A stretch of 64,000 bases of DNA from Vibrio harveyi NBRC 15634 = ATCC 14126 = KCTC 12724 (GCF_001591145.1 NZ_BCUF01000022.1:24639-88638), one strand, 5' to 3'; counted from the first letter of the stretch, positions 45,248-54,369 are shown. Made by a program: numbers and translations. The notes: generated by a model from the sequence alone, not told the origin.

Positions 45248-46028
45248 TTTCTTTTTCCTCCGCGGTTCCTTTATTCAACCACTGGGTAATCTGGGCATAG
45301 CCCATCACAGAAATCATTGGAAACAGGCTGGCAAACGCTATCAAGCCAAAGCCATCTATCATTGGGTTTCGACCTGGTACGGTTGAAGCTAACCCCAACC
45401 CAAGCGCGGTCACTAAAGGTACGGTCACCGTCGAGGTAGTAACACCGCCTGAATCGTAAGCCAAAGGTACAATCAACTTTGGCGCATAGAAGGTTTGAAT
45501 CACCACTACGATGTAACCGGCGATAATGTAGTAGTGAATAGGATCACCAACGACAATCCGATAGCTGCCTAGAGCAATACCAACTGCCACCCCCAAAGCA
45601 ACGGCAACGCGCAATCCATTCACACTAATACTGCCACCAGAAACCTGATTTGCCTTTATCGCTACTGCAATAAGAGAAGGCTCTGCGATTGTCGTGCTGA
45701 AACCGATAAAGAAAGCAAAGATATACACCCAGTAGTAGTCTACCCAACTTAAGGCTTGACCGATGGATACTTTAAACTCGCGTAGAAATGCAGGGGCAGT
45801 AAGCTGCGTTGCCATGGTTTCACCCAACGGAAACAGCGCCATTTCTAACCCAAGCAAAAACAGCGACAAACCGAGGATAACGTAGGCAAATCCAAGCAGG
45901 ACTTTAGGCAGGTTAGAGATGGGACGTCGTAATACTGCAAGCTGGAAGCCAAAAATAATGGTCGCAATCGGGATCACGTCACTGATAGTAGAAACAAAGG
46001 TATCGAAGAAGTGCTCAAACGAAATCAT
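45237..46028 (-). CDS. DUF1538 membrane protein, second of a pair
   Basis: The 263-residue protein has about seven hydrophobic helices and the DUF1538 signatures [51 protein letters not shown] and [18 protein letters not shown]. It is paralogous to the gene directly upstream. In Halomonas, a two-gene DUF1538 pair (UmpA/UmpB) was reported to act as a Na+(Li+,K+)/H+ antiporter; transfer of that role is inference. Its ATG overlaps the upstream stop by 4 bp. Confidence 0.85.
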   Translation of the reverse strand: MISFEHFFDTFVSTISDVIPIATIIFGFQLAVLRRPISNLPKVLLGFAYVILGLSLFLLGLEMALFPLGETMATQLTAPAFLREFKVSIGQALSWVDYYWVYIFAFFIGFSTTIAEPSLIAVAIKANQVSGGSISVNGLRVAVALGVAVGIALGSYRIVVGDPIHYYIIAGYIVVVIQTFYAPKLIVPLAYDSGGVTTSTVTVPLVTALGLGLASTVPGRNPMIDGFGLIAFASLFPMISVMGYAQITQWLNKGTAEEKENAL

Positions 46029-46759
46029 GCCACCACCATCCCGTATACCATCACAAACATCATTGGTAGCAATGAGGCAAAGGCGATCAAACCAAACCCA
46101 TCAATCATAGGGTTTCGCCCTTTGATCGCGGAAGCGAGCCCAACACCAAGCGCTGTGACCAAAGGAACCGTAATTGTGGATGTCGTCACTCCTCCAGAAT
46201 CATAAGCCACCCCAATGATTGATTCAGGTGCAAATCCCGTTAGTATCACAACGCCAATATAACCGCCTATGATCATGTACTGAATCGGCCAGCCCTTGAG
46301 AATTCGCAACACGCCGAGCACAATCGCTACACCTACCGACAAAGCAACCGTTAGGCGTAATCCATCTGCGTACTCTTCCATAGATTGTTCTGTATTGGCA
46401 ATCATGCCCCCTTCAGCCGCAACTTCTGATGCTTCCTCTGCAACAGCTGTCAAGGCTGGTTCTGCAATGGTGGTACCAAAACCCAAGCAGAACGCAAAGA
46501 TCAGTAACCAGAAAACGCTGCCTTTATTAGCGAACGCTTGTGCCATATTTTCCCCAATGGGAAACAAACCAAGCTCTAATCCAAAGATAAAGAAGGTTAA
46601 ACCGAGAATAACCAGAAGAAGACCAAATAGAATAGAGACGAGATTAGGCAGCGGTTCCTGAAGCACGACCAACTGAAAAAAGGTGATGACAATAACAATA
46701 GGTAGCAAGTCACGAGCACTACTGAGCAACGCTCTAAATAGAGCAACAAATGCCTCCAT
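46025..46759 (-). CDS. DUF1538 membrane protein, first of a pair
   Basis: The 244-residue paralogue has the same landmarks: [53 protein letters not shown] and [18 protein letters not shown]. An acidic insertion ([11 protein letters not shown], about 124-134) lies between helices and is absent from the partner. It is the first gene of the operon DUF1538-DUF1538-PII-CBS, with a GGGAGG ribosome site. The promoter should lie in the 260-bp gap to yfcH. Confidence 0.85.
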   Translation of the reverse strand: MEAFVALFRALLSSARDLLPIVIVITFFQLVVLQEPLPNLVSILFGLLLVILGLTFFIFGLELGLFPIGENMAQAFANKGSVFWLLIFAFCLGFGTTIAEPALTAVAEEASEVAAEGGMIANTEQSMEEYADGLRLTVALSVGVAIVLGVLRILKGWPIQYMIIGGYIGVVILTGFAPESIIGVAYDSGGVTTSTITVPLVTALGVGLASAIKGRNPMIDGFGLIAFASLLPMMFVMVYGMVVA

Positions 46760-47019
46760 ACTCCCTCCTATCTACTGACTGTTATTCTCCTTTAAGTTCA
46801 GCATGACACAGTTTCCCTAAGCTAAGTGTGAGCTTTGCTAAAGGCTTGATAACATTTTGTTACATTCTTTCAAATTGTGAACTTCGCATCGCTTCCCAAC
46901 AAAATGCTTCTAACTCCTTAGGAACTAATAATAAAATCGACACTGCAAGTCATTGATATGATCACGCTAGGCGTATAACGACTATAATGTTTGAATAGTT
47001 TTACCATCAAAGGGATGAC

Positions 47020-47937
47020 ATGAAGATACTACTGACCGGCGGCACAGGCTTTATTGGCTCAGAGCTACTTAAGTTACTGACCACTTACCAAGTCATTTTG
47101 CTTACGCGTAACCCAGAGCAAGCAAAACAACGACTTAATCATGCCGATGTCGGTAATATTGAATATCTCGACTCCCTTGATTCACTTGAAGATCTTAATG
47201 ATGTTGATGCCGTGATTAACCTCGCAGGCGAACCGATCGCAGACAAGCGCTGGAGCAAGGAGCAGAAAGAGATCATTTGTAACAGCCGTTGGAAGGTTAC
47301 CGAGCGTATTGTCGCACTGATCCACGCAAGTACAGAGCCACCATCGGTGTTCATCAGTGGATCTGCCGTTGGTTATTACGGCGACCAGCAAGACCATCCT
47401 TTTGATGAGTGCTTACACGTCAATAGCGAGGCGTTCGCTCACTCCGTTTGTGCTCGTTGGGAGCAGATAGCAAAACGTGCAGAATCCGAACAAACCCGAG
47501 TATGCTTGTTGCGTACTGGCGTTGTCCTTGGTCCAAATGGTGGCGCACTTGCCAAAATGATTTTGCCTTACAAACTAGGTTTAGGGGGACCATTGGGTAG
47601 CGGTAAACAATACATGCCATGGATCCATATTTTGGATATGGTTCGTGCCATTATGTACTTGCTTGAAACGCCACACGCTCATGGTGAATTCAACTTATGT
47701 GCTCCCCACCCTGTTAGCAATCGAATCTTTAGTGGCACACTGGCGAAAACGCTAAAACGTCCACATATTCTCTTCACCCCTAAATGGGTGATGAATATGG
47801 CGATGGGAGAATCCTCTTGCTTACTGTTTGATAGCATTCGCGCCAAACCGAAAAAGCTGACCGAATTGGGTTTTCAATTCAGCTACTCTCGCGTCGAACC
47901 TGCACTCAAGAACTTGCTTCAAGATCGCAGTTATTGA
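47020..47937 (+). CDS. yfcH: TIGR01777 / SDR39U1 epimerase-like protein YfcH
   Basis: The 305-residue NAD(P)-binding protein has GGTGFIGSELL (7-17), INLAGEPIADKRW, SGSAVGYYGDQ and WEQIAK. This is the atypical extended SDR group in which the YxxxK motif is replaced by a YYG segment. A C-terminal DUF1731-like end is present (FDSIRAKPKKLTELGFQF). The biochemical role is unknown; it is an oxidoreductase or epimerase by fold. Confidence 0.9.
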   Translation: MKILLTGGTGFIGSELLKLLTTYQVILLTRNPEQAKQRLNHADVGNIEYLDSLDSLEDLNDVDAVINLAGEPIADKRWSKEQKEIICNSRWKVTERIVALIHASTEPPSVFISGSAVGYYGDQQDHPFDECLHVNSEAFAHSVCARWEQIAKRAESEQTRVCLLRTGVVLGPNGGALAKMILPYKLGLGGPLGSGKQYMPWIHILDMVRAIMYLLETPHAHGEFNLCAPHPVSNRIFSGTLAKTLKRPHILFTPKWVMNMAMGESSCLLFDSIRAKPKKLTELGFQFSYSRVEPALKNLLQDRSY

Positions 47938-47974
47938 ATCATAAGGCTCACTATACTTTCGTGAGCCCTCTAAT

Positions 47975-48802
47975 ATGAAAAAATCCATTCTTATCACCGG
48001 ATGCTCCACTGGCATCGGCTACGTTTGTGCCCATGCTTTGAAAAAAGAGGGCTTCCACGTGATTGCCTCCTGTCGGCACGAACAAGATGTCGAACGCTTA
48101 ACAAGCGAAGGACTAACCTGTATTCAATTGGATCTTAACGATTCTGAAAGCATCTCTTCGGGAGTCAAGCAAGCATTAACACTAGCCGACGGAAAGTTAT
48201 ATGCCGTATTCAATAACGGGGCATATGGTCAGCCTGGCGCGCTAGAAGACTTGCCGACAGAGGCGCTCCAAGCTCAGTTTCAAACCAACTTTTTTGGCTG
48301 GCATCAGTTAGTCAGAGAAGTACTGCCACATATGCGCAAACAGGGTGAAGGAAGAATCATCCAAAATAGCTCTGTGCTTGGGTTTGCAGCCATGAAATAT
48401 CGTGGTGCCTATAATGCCTCTAAGTTCGCACTCGAAGGCTGGACCGACACACTACGTTTGGAATTGATGGACACCAACATCAAAATCGCACTGATAGAGC
48501 CGGGACCTATTGAAACCCAATTTAGACACAATGCATTAAAAGCCTTCGAGCGATGGATTGATGTCGAGAACAGCCCACACAAAGCCGCTTACGAAGGTCA
48601 GAAGCAGCGTCTAGATAACGACAAGTCGAACAATAGATTTGTGCTTCCTGCAGAATCTTGCATCGAGCCAGTGCTTCATGCGCTAACAAGCGATAAACCA
48701 AAAATCCGCTACCGCATTACAACGCCAACTAAAGTATTTGCCGTGTTAAAGCGCCTATTACCAACGCGTATTCTTGATAAGATTCTGCGACAAGCAGCAT
48801 AA
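47975..48802 (+). CDS. Classical short-chain dehydrogenase/reductase
   Basis: This 275-residue SDR has the cofactor motif TGCSTGIG (8-15), FNNGAYGQPG in the NNAG position, catalytic Ser in IIQNSSVLGF, and YNASKFALEGW giving the Tyr-x3-Lys pair. The PG motif is IEPGPIETQF. It lies 37 bp after yfcH and is probably co-transcribed. The substrate is unknown; a similar E. coli arrangement is not known to me. Confidence 0.88.
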   Translation: MKKSILITGCSTGIGYVCAHALKKEGFHVIASCRHEQDVERLTSEGLTCIQLDLNDSESISSGVKQALTLADGKLYAVFNNGAYGQPGALEDLPTEALQAQFQTNFFGWHQLVREVLPHMRKQGEGRIIQNSSVLGFAAMKYRGAYNASKFALEGWTDTLRLELMDTNIKIALIEPGPIETQFRHNALKAFERWIDVENSPHKAAYEGQKQRLDNDKSNNRFVLPAESCIEPVLHALTSDKPKIRYRITTPTKVFAVLKRLLPTRILDKILRQAA

Positions 48803-48811
48803 AAACTTTTT

Positions 48812-48843
48812 ATCACAATGTAATTTTATCGTAACAATGTGAT
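48812..48843. promoter_or_regulatory. Inverted repeat upstream of small ORF
   Basis: ATCACAATGT / ACAATGTGAT (nine of ten paired) are separated by 12 nt, about 34 bp upstream of the ORF at 48877. It could be an operator. Confidence 0.35.
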
Positions 48844-48876
48844 GTCATTATGAGCATGTAGGTTAAGAAAGCCTCA

Positions 48877-49059
48877 ATGTTCGAATCAATTTCTAAGTTA
48901 GTATCTTCATCTATCGAGCCTGAACACGATGTTGATACTCACTTTAGATTTGGTATCGCCACCCTTTCTGTTTTGTATTTACGCGAGACAATAATGACAT
49001 TAAATCAGCTCAACTGGCTTAGTGTGGGTGTAGTGTTGACTGTGTTCATCCTATTTTGA
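48877..49059 (+). CDS. Hypothetical small protein with C-terminal hydrophobic segment
   Basis: The 60-codon frame has a polar, acidic first half (MFESISKLVSSSIEPEHDVD) and a hydrophobic end (WLSVGVVLTVFILF). The first residues faintly recall the start of TerB-like proteins, so this might be a broken remnant. There is no strong Shine-Dalgarno sequence. The frame is uninterrupted and the region has no other gene. I do not recognise it. Confidence 0.35.
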   Translation: MFESISKLVSSSIEPEHDVDTHFRFGIATLSVLYLRETIMTLNQLNWLSVGVVLTVFILF

Positions 49060-49156
49060 TACCTCACCCAGCACACAAAGATAATGTCTAACAAGACTCC
49101 CTAATTCGTGCTGGAATAGCCAAAGTTTTATAGCACTTTCGCTTGCTATCAGGATT

Positions 49157-49178
49157 ACGCTGCTTCGGCAGCGTTTTT
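49157..49178 (+). terminator. Terminator upstream of ybbN
   Basis: The stem is CGCTGC / GCAGCG with a TTCG tetraloop, followed by TTTTTCCTTTC. Confidence 0.85.
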
Positions 49179-49258
49179 CCTTTCTATCGCTTGAATTTCC
49201 CAAATATCAACTCCATATCTACAATCAACGACAAGAAACAAAAAGCAAGGACACTCTG

Positions 49259-50113
49259 ATGCAATCCCCATTTATCGTTGAGTTAACAGAACAAAATTTC
49301 CGCGAGACTCTTGAAGGGTCAATGAACACGCCAGTGTTGATCCACTTCTGGGCGAGTGCTCAACCAGAAAGTGCGCAAGTGATCCCTGAGCTACAGATGC
49401 TAACTCAGCAATACAACGGTGCATTCACCCTTGCTCTATTGAACTGTGAGCAGCAACCAGCTTTAGCATCACAGTTTGGCGTACAAGTCTTACCAACTAT
49501 CGCGTTGTTTATGAACGGTCAAGCGGTAGATGGTATGGGTGGTCCTCAGCCGATTGATGCCATTTCAGCCATGCTGCAAAAACACCTCCCAAGCCAAGAC
49601 GAAATGCAGTTAAAGCAAGCAAGCGAGTTGCTCCAACAAGGCGAACATGCTCAAGCTCTAGCTATTTTGCAAACCCTTTCAGAAGATCTGCAAAACCGCG
49701 GTGATGTAAAACTAGCGATGGCAGATTGTTTGCTAGAAACCAAACAATTTGAATTGGCACAAACGCTATTGAGTACAATCCCACTGGAATATCAAGATAA
49801 CTACTATAAGGGATTGATTGCCAAGTTAGATCTGCACCTCCAAGCAGCAGATAGCCCAGAGCTTCAACGCCTTGAACAAGAGCTAGCCGCAAACCCAGAT
49901 AACTTCGAATTGGCATGTGAGCTTGCAGTTCAATACAACCAAGTTGGTCGCGATGAAGAAGCGTTGGAGCTACTTTGGAATATTTTAAAAACCAACCTCG
50001 GCGCACAAGACGGTGAAGTGAAGAAAACTTTTATGGATATCTTAAGTGCATTGGGTCAAGGCAATGCATTAGCAAGTAAATTCCGTCGTCAGTTGTACTC
50101 TATTCTCTACTAA
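49259..50113 (+). CDS. ybbN: Thioredoxin-domain co-chaperone YbbN (CnoX-like)
   Basis: This 284-residue protein has an N-terminal thioredoxin fold (about 1-110) and C-terminal TPR helices (about 115-284). The active-site CGPC is replaced by WASAQPES, so no redox cysteine pair is present. In E. coli, CnoX/YbbN is a holdase that hands clients to DnaK and GroEL after oxidative stress. The cis-Pro region VQVLPTIALFMNG is intact. The frame starts after a weak AAGGA. Confidence 0.9.
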   Translation: MQSPFIVELTEQNFRETLEGSMNTPVLIHFWASAQPESAQVIPELQMLTQQYNGAFTLALLNCEQQPALASQFGVQVLPTIALFMNGQAVDGMGGPQPIDAISAMLQKHLPSQDEMQLKQASELLQQGEHAQALAILQTLSEDLQNRGDVKLAMADCLLETKQFELAQTLLSTIPLEYQDNYYKGLIAKLDLHLQAADSPELQRLEQELAANPDNFELACELAVQYNQVGRDEEALELLWNILKTNLGAQDGEVKKTFMDILSALGQGNALASKFRRQLYSILY

Positions 50114-50146
50114 TTAAAGTACTAACCTGCTGAATTAAAAAATATA

Positions 50147-50175
50147 AAAAGGTCGGATTAATCCGGCCTTTATTC
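50147..50175 (+). terminator. ybbN terminator
   Basis: The stem is AAAGGTCGGATT / AATCCGGCCTTT (one wobble pair) with almost no loop, followed by a short T-rich tail. Confidence 0.75.
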
Positions 50176-50271
50176 TGTCTATAATTTATCGAGGCTCTCA
50201 TTTCTACGATTGTGTCATAAGCCTAAATGAGTAAAAATGAAACAAACATTATGCACTTAAGGGAATAGAAC

Positions 50272-51186
50272 ATGCCAATCGACTCATTGATCACCATCGG
50301 GATCTTAGTTGTACTAGCCATTATTGTCCTCGCTTCTGGGATCAAAACCGTACCACAAGGGAACAACTGGACCGTCGAACGCTTCGGACGTTATACCCAC
50401 ACCTTAAAGCCAGGTCTAAACCTAATCATTCCTTTCGTTGATCGCGTAGGTCAAAAAGTCAACATGATGGAACGTGTACTGGACATCCCGGCACAAGAAG
50501 TCATCTCAAAAGACAATGCGAATGTTGTTATCGATGCAGTCGGCTTTGTCCAAGTCATCGACGCAGCCAAAGCGGCGTATGAAGTCAACGATCTAGAACA
50601 CGCTATCCGTAACCTAACACTAACGAACATTCGTACCGTGCTCGGCTCAATGGAATTGGATGAGATGCTTAGCCAGCGTGACATGATCAACACCAAATTG
50701 CTCTCTATCGTTGACCAAGCAACCAACCCTTGGGGCGTAAAAGTAACCCGTATCGAGATTAAAGACGTTCAGCCACCAGCGGATCTAACAGCAGCAATGA
50801 ACGCTCAGATGAAAGCAGAACGTAATAAGCGTGCTGAAATCCTAGAAGCTGAAGGGATACGTCAGGCAGAAATCTTACGAGCAGAAGGTCAAAAACAATC
50901 GGAAATTCTGAAAGCGGAAGGTGAAAAGCAATCGGCGATCTTACATGCGGAAGCGCGTGAGCGTGCAGCTCAAGCAGAAGCAAAAGCGACTTACATGGTA
51001 TCTGAAGCAATCGCTAAAGGTGATGTTCAGGCGGTTAACTACTTTATTGCCCAAGGTTATACCGATGCACTGAAGAGTATCGGTCAAGCGGAAAATGGTA
51101 AGATCATCATGATGCCGATCGAAGCGACAGGTCTAATGGGCTCAGTCGCGGGTATTGCTGAAATGTTCAAACAAAGTAAGGACTAA
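50272..51186 (+). CDS. qmcA: SPFH/stomatin-family membrane protein QmcA
   Basis: The 304-residue protein has an N-terminal helix ([18 protein letters not shown]), an SPFH domain ([38 protein letters not shown]), and a long Ala/Glu-rich coiled coil (about 175-245) built of [18 protein letters not shown] repeats. It belongs to membrane microdomain scaffolds and pairs with NfeD proteins. nfeD follows 9 bp downstream. In E. coli qmcA-ybbK also neighbour ybbN. Confidence 0.92.
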   Translation: MPIDSLITIGILVVLAIIVLASGIKTVPQGNNWTVERFGRYTHTLKPGLNLIIPFVDRVGQKVNMMERVLDIPAQEVISKDNANVVIDAVGFVQVIDAAKAAYEVNDLEHAIRNLTLTNIRTVLGSMELDEMLSQRDMINTKLLSIVDQATNPWGVKVTRIEIKDVQPPADLTAAMNAQMKAERNKRAEILEAEGIRQAEILRAEGQKQSEILKAEGEKQSAILHAEARERAAQAEAKATYMVSEAIAKGDVQAVNYFIAQGYTDALKSIGQAENGKIIMMPIEATGLMGSVAGIAEMFKQSKD

Positions 51187-51195
51187 GGATTGCCT

Positions 51196-51657
51196 ATGGA
51201 TTTATTTAGCCTATTAGAAAGCGTGTCATTCTGGCATTGGATTGCGCTTGGTTTAGCCTTGCTCGCTGTAGAGCTATTGGGCACAGCAGGCTATTTTCTT
51301 TGGCTAGGCATTTCCGCCCTGATCGTTGGCGCTATCCTATCTTTCTTACCAATGAGTTGGCAGATGCAGTGGCTTGCCTTTGTGGCTTTCAGTTTGGTTA
51401 CCACTTGGCTATGGTGGAGAAAGCAATGGTCCAAGGATCGCAAAAGTGATCAAGCCAGAGATCTCAATCAAAAACACAAACAGCTGATAGGTAATATTGT
51501 CACGCTCGAAGAAGATTTTCACATTGGAATGAATCGTCTTAGAGTGGCAGATACAACGTGGTCAGCTGAATGCGAACACGAATTGCCGACGGGAACTCGG
51601 GTCGAAATTATCGCCGTAGACGGCATAATTTTGAAGATTAAACCGGTTTCTCGCTGA
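51196..51657 (+). CDS. NfeD-family protein (YbbK-like)
   Basis: The 153-residue protein has two or three N-terminal helices (about 10-75; WIALGLALLAVELLG, LIVGAILSFLPMSW) and a C-terminal OB-fold (IGNIVTLEEDFHIGMNRLRV; WSAECEHELPTGTRVEI). This matches the short NfeD type that partners QmcA. I use ATG 51196 with AAGGA 6 nt upstream, in preference to the TTG at 51190. Confidence 0.88.
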   Translation: MDLFSLLESVSFWHWIALGLALLAVELLGTAGYFLWLGISALIVGAILSFLPMSWQMQWLAFVAFSLVTTWLWWRKQWSKDRKSDQARDLNQKHKQLIGNIVTLEEDFHIGMNRLRVADTTWSAECEHELPTGTRVEIIAVDGIILKIKPVSR

Positions 51658-51666
51658 TTTGTGTCA

Positions 51667-51697
51667 AAATAAAAGGGTGCTCAGCATCCTTTTATTT
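51667..51697 (+). terminator. qmcA-nfeD terminator
   Basis: The stem is AAATAAAAGG..TGC / GCA..CCTTTTATTT with a TCA loop and one wobble pair. Confidence 0.85.
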
Positions 51698-51987
51698 CCT
51701 TTCCGTGACTAATGCTTTTATTTCATCTACTTATTTAAATTAACCACAAAAATTAAGTAATAGAAATATTATTAATATTCTCTCCTTTATCAAAACAGAT
51801 CCTCCTACTAAATTAAAATTTCAAGCACATAGATAAATATATCCCAAGATTTAAAATCTAAATTCATTTTAAAAAATAAAACACTGTTGAATTAATTTTT
51901 GATCTTTCTAGGTCTCTATACATACTTAACGCATAAGCATGGCAATTAAATGCTTATATTTTTTTAAGGTAAGTAAGAGGATGTACT
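51698..51987. other. AT-rich intergenic region
   Basis: This 290-bp stretch is very AT-rich compared with flanking genes, with many TTAAT, AAATT and TATAT runs. It must hold the promoter for the small secreted protein genes. No ORF, repeat or RNA gene is recognised. Confidence 0.5.
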
Positions 51988-52170
51988 ATGAAGAAGTGTT
52001 TTTTGTTTTTAGCGTGCAGCGCGTTTGCGTTTTCTTCATTCGCCTATAACAACGGGAATGGAGGCACCACCAATCTAGGACCTATCGTTGAATGTGTTTT
52101 ACCAAGTGGCGATGTTGCCCATCTACCTAGTGAGATGTGCCGCTTTCAAGGTGGTTCATGGGACAACTAA
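51988..52170 (+). CDS. Small secreted protein A (two-cysteine, LP-G-V-LP motif)
   Basis: The protein has 60 residues. A signal peptide (MKKCFLFLACSAFAFSSFA) precedes a mature peptide of about 41 residues rich in Gly/Asn, followed by ECVLPSGDVAHLPSEMC. The two mature cysteines, 16 residues apart, could form a disulfide in the periplasm. AGAGGA lies 6 nt before the ATG. It is paralogous to the next gene. FLAC at residues 7-10 is not a convincing lipobox. I do not recognise the family. Confidence 0.7.
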   Translation: MKKCFLFLACSAFAFSSFAYNNGNGGTTNLGPIVECVLPSGDVAHLPSEMCRFQGGSWDN

Positions 52171-52289
52171 ATCGTAGGTTAGATTAAGGAGCAGAACGCT
52201 ACGCTTTAATATTTCCCACCTATACAACGAACTCAAGTAATTAAGTGAAATTAAAAAGAAAATACATTCTAGATTACAAGGTAAATAAT

Positions 52290-52472
52290 ATGAAACTGGT
52301 AACTGGATTATTAGTCGCTATCGCTGCATTAATGCCATTGACTTCGCTAGCAAATGGCGCTTCTGGTGGTAGAACATTAGCACCGGAAATAAAGTGTGAA
52401 TTGCCCAACGGCAACGTACACATGCTTCCTCCCCTATATTGCAAAATGTATGACGGAAAAGAAGTAAAATAA
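52290..52472 (+). CDS. Small secreted protein B, paralogue of A
   Basis: The protein has 60 residues. A signal peptide (MKLVTGLLVAIAALMPLTSLA) is followed by NGASGGRTLAPEIKCELPNG and NVHMLPPLYCKMYDGKEVK. It shares with the upstream protein a Gly/Asn-rich lead, an L-x-P-x-[IV]-x-C entry and the motif C-x-LP-x-G-x-V-x2-LP-x3-C. I use ATG 52290; a longer frame from 52245 would place basic residues before the signal peptide. It is 119 bp after gene A and likely part of the same transcript. Function is unknown. Confidence 0.68.
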   Translation: MKLVTGLLVAIAALMPLTSLANGASGGRTLAPEIKCELPNGNVHMLPPLYCKMYDGKEVK

Positions 52473-52499
52473 AAAAGGAGCCGATTGGCTCCTTTTTCT
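52472..52499. terminator. Bidirectional terminator between small protein B and chiP
   Basis: The stem is AAAAAGGAGCC / GGCTCCTTTTT with a GATT loop, between convergent genes. Confidence 0.92.
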
Positions 52500-52512
52500 T
52501 AACTTCTAAATA

Positions 52513-53919
52513 TTAGTGGAAGCTGTATGGGATAAGAACTTGTAGACGTAGGTCTGTCTCATCCGCGTCTGCTGCACCAGCAAACTCGTCACGCTCTAGG
52601 ATAGTACCGTGTAGACGCACGGTTGTACCTTTAAGAGAACCGCTTTGTAGAGAGTAAGAAACTGTTGCGTTAACTGCGTACTCGCTCTCGTAATCCCAGT
52701 CACCAGATGCGCCGCTTGCTGCAGAGTCTGCACCAGAACCGTAGCCGAAGCCTAGGTAGTAGTTCCAGCCGTTACCTTGGTTGTAAGATAGACGGTTGTA
52801 CCAAGCTAGCTCGCCAGCTTTGTTCCAGTCAGATAGAGCATCCCACCATTGTGACCAAGTACCATTATTCATACCGTAAGTATGGATTGTACGAGGAACG
52901 AAATCTGAACGGTTGTCTGTGTCTGTGTAACGTAGTTCAGACATCCAAGACAGTTTACCGAACGATTGGTTTAGAGATAGACCAGTGTGGAAACCTAGAC
53001 CATCGTATTTCACATCGTCATCAACACCGTAGAAGTCAAATGCAAGAGTAGTACGGTCACTTACTGTGTACTTCAAATAAGCTTTGTATGACGTGTTATC
53101 AGTTTCGTCATGGTAGCTAGTTACTTGACCTGCACCCCAGTCGATACCGTTAGCGTATTTAACGCCTGTCGCTTGACCAAGACCAACTTGGAAGAATAGA
53201 GCATCAGTAATGTTACCGTTCAAACCTAGAGAGTGTAGGTAGCTCCAAGAAGTGTCTGACCATAGTGCTGGCGCGTAGTCATCTTCGTGTAGCAACCATG
53301 GTGCTGTAAATTGGTCTGCACCAAAGTAGCTTAGGTTGAAATCACCCAGCTTCGCGTTTAGTTCGAAACCACGGTAAGTACCTGGTACGAAGCTCCAAAC
53401 GTTACCGATTGTGCCATTACCACCAGCTTGCAACATACCGAAGCGAGCGTTAAAGTTTTCGCCAGTCTTAAACTTCAGAGCAGCTTTGTAAACTTTAAGT
53501 TGATCACCGTCACCTGCACCCCAGTCTAGGTTAGTACAAGTAGAGATCTCGTTACATAGGTAACCGTCTGCGCCTTTCAAGCTATCGTTGTATAGGTCGC
53601 CAGAGTAGTAAGCTGCTACGTCTGCACCTAACCAACCATCATGGTAGCCAGAAGTGAAGTCAATGATCGCATTGTAAGATGAGTAGTTTAGACGGCTCCA
53701 GCGGTCGCCATTCTCACCACCAGGTTTACCTGTTGTACGAGTACGAGAACGAGTATCAACAACGAACATTGCATTAAGACTTGAGTCTTGCATAAATTCG
53801 TTAACTTTTTCTACATACTCACCACCAGCTGCACTTTCAGTAGATGCTGTAGCCGGAGCTACTGCAACTGCACCAAACATCGCAGCTGTTAACGCTGAAA
53901 CCTTGAAAAATTTGTCCAT
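52513..53919 (-). CDS. chiP: Chitoporin ChiP (OprD-type outer-membrane porin)
   Basis: The 468-residue precursor has a signal peptide (MDKFFKVSALTAAMFGAVAV, cleaved after TAS or nearby) and a barrel rich in aromatic girdle residues, ending in RLQVLIPYSFH. The length equals E. coli ChiP (468), and the gene sits beside ligA, where V. cholerae has its chitin-induced porin VC0972. It should admit chitooligosaccharides. I start at 53919 with AGGAG 8 nt upstream; the frame stays open for 91 more codons upstream but is not porin-like. A NagC-like palindrome lies about 190 bp upstream. Confidence 0.82.
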   Translation of the reverse strand: MDKFFKVSALTAAMFGAVAVAPATASTESAAGGEYVEKVNEFMQDSSLNAMFVVDTRSRTRTTGKPGGENGDRWSRLNYSSYNAIIDFTSGYHDGWLGADVAAYYSGDLYNDSLKGADGYLCNEISTCTNLDWGAGDGDQLKVYKAALKFKTGENFNARFGMLQAGGNGTIGNVWSFVPGTYRGFELNAKLGDFNLSYFGADQFTAPWLLHEDDYAPALWSDTSWSYLHSLGLNGNITDALFFQVGLGQATGVKYANGIDWGAGQVTSYHDETDNTSYKAYLKYTVSDRTTLAFDFYGVDDDVKYDGLGFHTGLSLNQSFGKLSWMSELRYTDTDNRSDFVPRTIHTYGMNNGTWSQWWDALSDWNKAGELAWYNRLSYNQGNGWNYYLGFGYGSGADSAASGASGDWDYESEYAVNATVSYSLQSGSLKGTTVRLHGTILERDEFAGAADADETDLRLQVLIPYSFH

Positions 53920-54369
53920 GGAAAAAACTCCTAAAAATGGATATAGCTGTATTTTTCTATCTCGCCTTAAGTTGGCCGCCGAAGGAGAGAAGTAAATTCC
54001 TGAGTGAACCTCAATATTTCTAAATTGGTTCTTTTTAGTTCCTGCATACACACCGTGTATCCACGCTTCTAAGACTAACTTCGCATCTAAAAACATCCAA
54101 ATGGAACTTATTTTTTTTCTAAAAAAATATGACCAACGCCAAAGTTCCATATAAGTTGTTGATCCAGATCTTATTTTTAACACCAAAGACACAAACCAAA
54201 GAAAAGACCTTAAATATCAAACACATAACGAAAACTCATCCATTCTATTTTGAAGTCGATCGCAGAGTTTTAGTTATAAAAGAAGAATAACGTAAGGAGA
54301 GATCCTGATCACTGAAATCAGGAAAAGTGGTATTTGAACGGTTATTGAGTGACTTTTTAATTGCCAAGA
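53920..54369. other. chiP upstream regulatory region
   Basis: These 450 bp between the ligA terminator and chiP are AT-rich. They include a T/A palindrome at 54108-54130 and CCTGAT-CACTGAA-ATCAGG (near 54305). No separate gene is supported, and no CRP consensus site was seen. Confidence 0.5.
54108..54130. promoter_or_regulatory. Candidate NagC operator upstream of chiP
   Basis: TTATTTTTTTT-CT-AAAAAAATAT is a near-perfect AT palindrome. E. coli chiP is NagC-repressed, and nagC is in this window, so a NagC site is plausible. It lacks the central GC seen at the nagE box, so confidence is limited. Confidence 0.35.

Noticed and set aside
51988..52472. Toxin-antitoxin or bacteriocin-immunity pair
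   Set aside because: Both proteins carry signal peptides and are paralogous to each other. Neither resembles an antitoxin, and there is no export or immunity gene.
53920..54192. N-terminal extension of the chiP frame by 91 codons
   Set aside because: The canonical signal peptide and ribosome site are at 53919. The extension is basic and aromatic, without domain character, and would bury the signal peptide.
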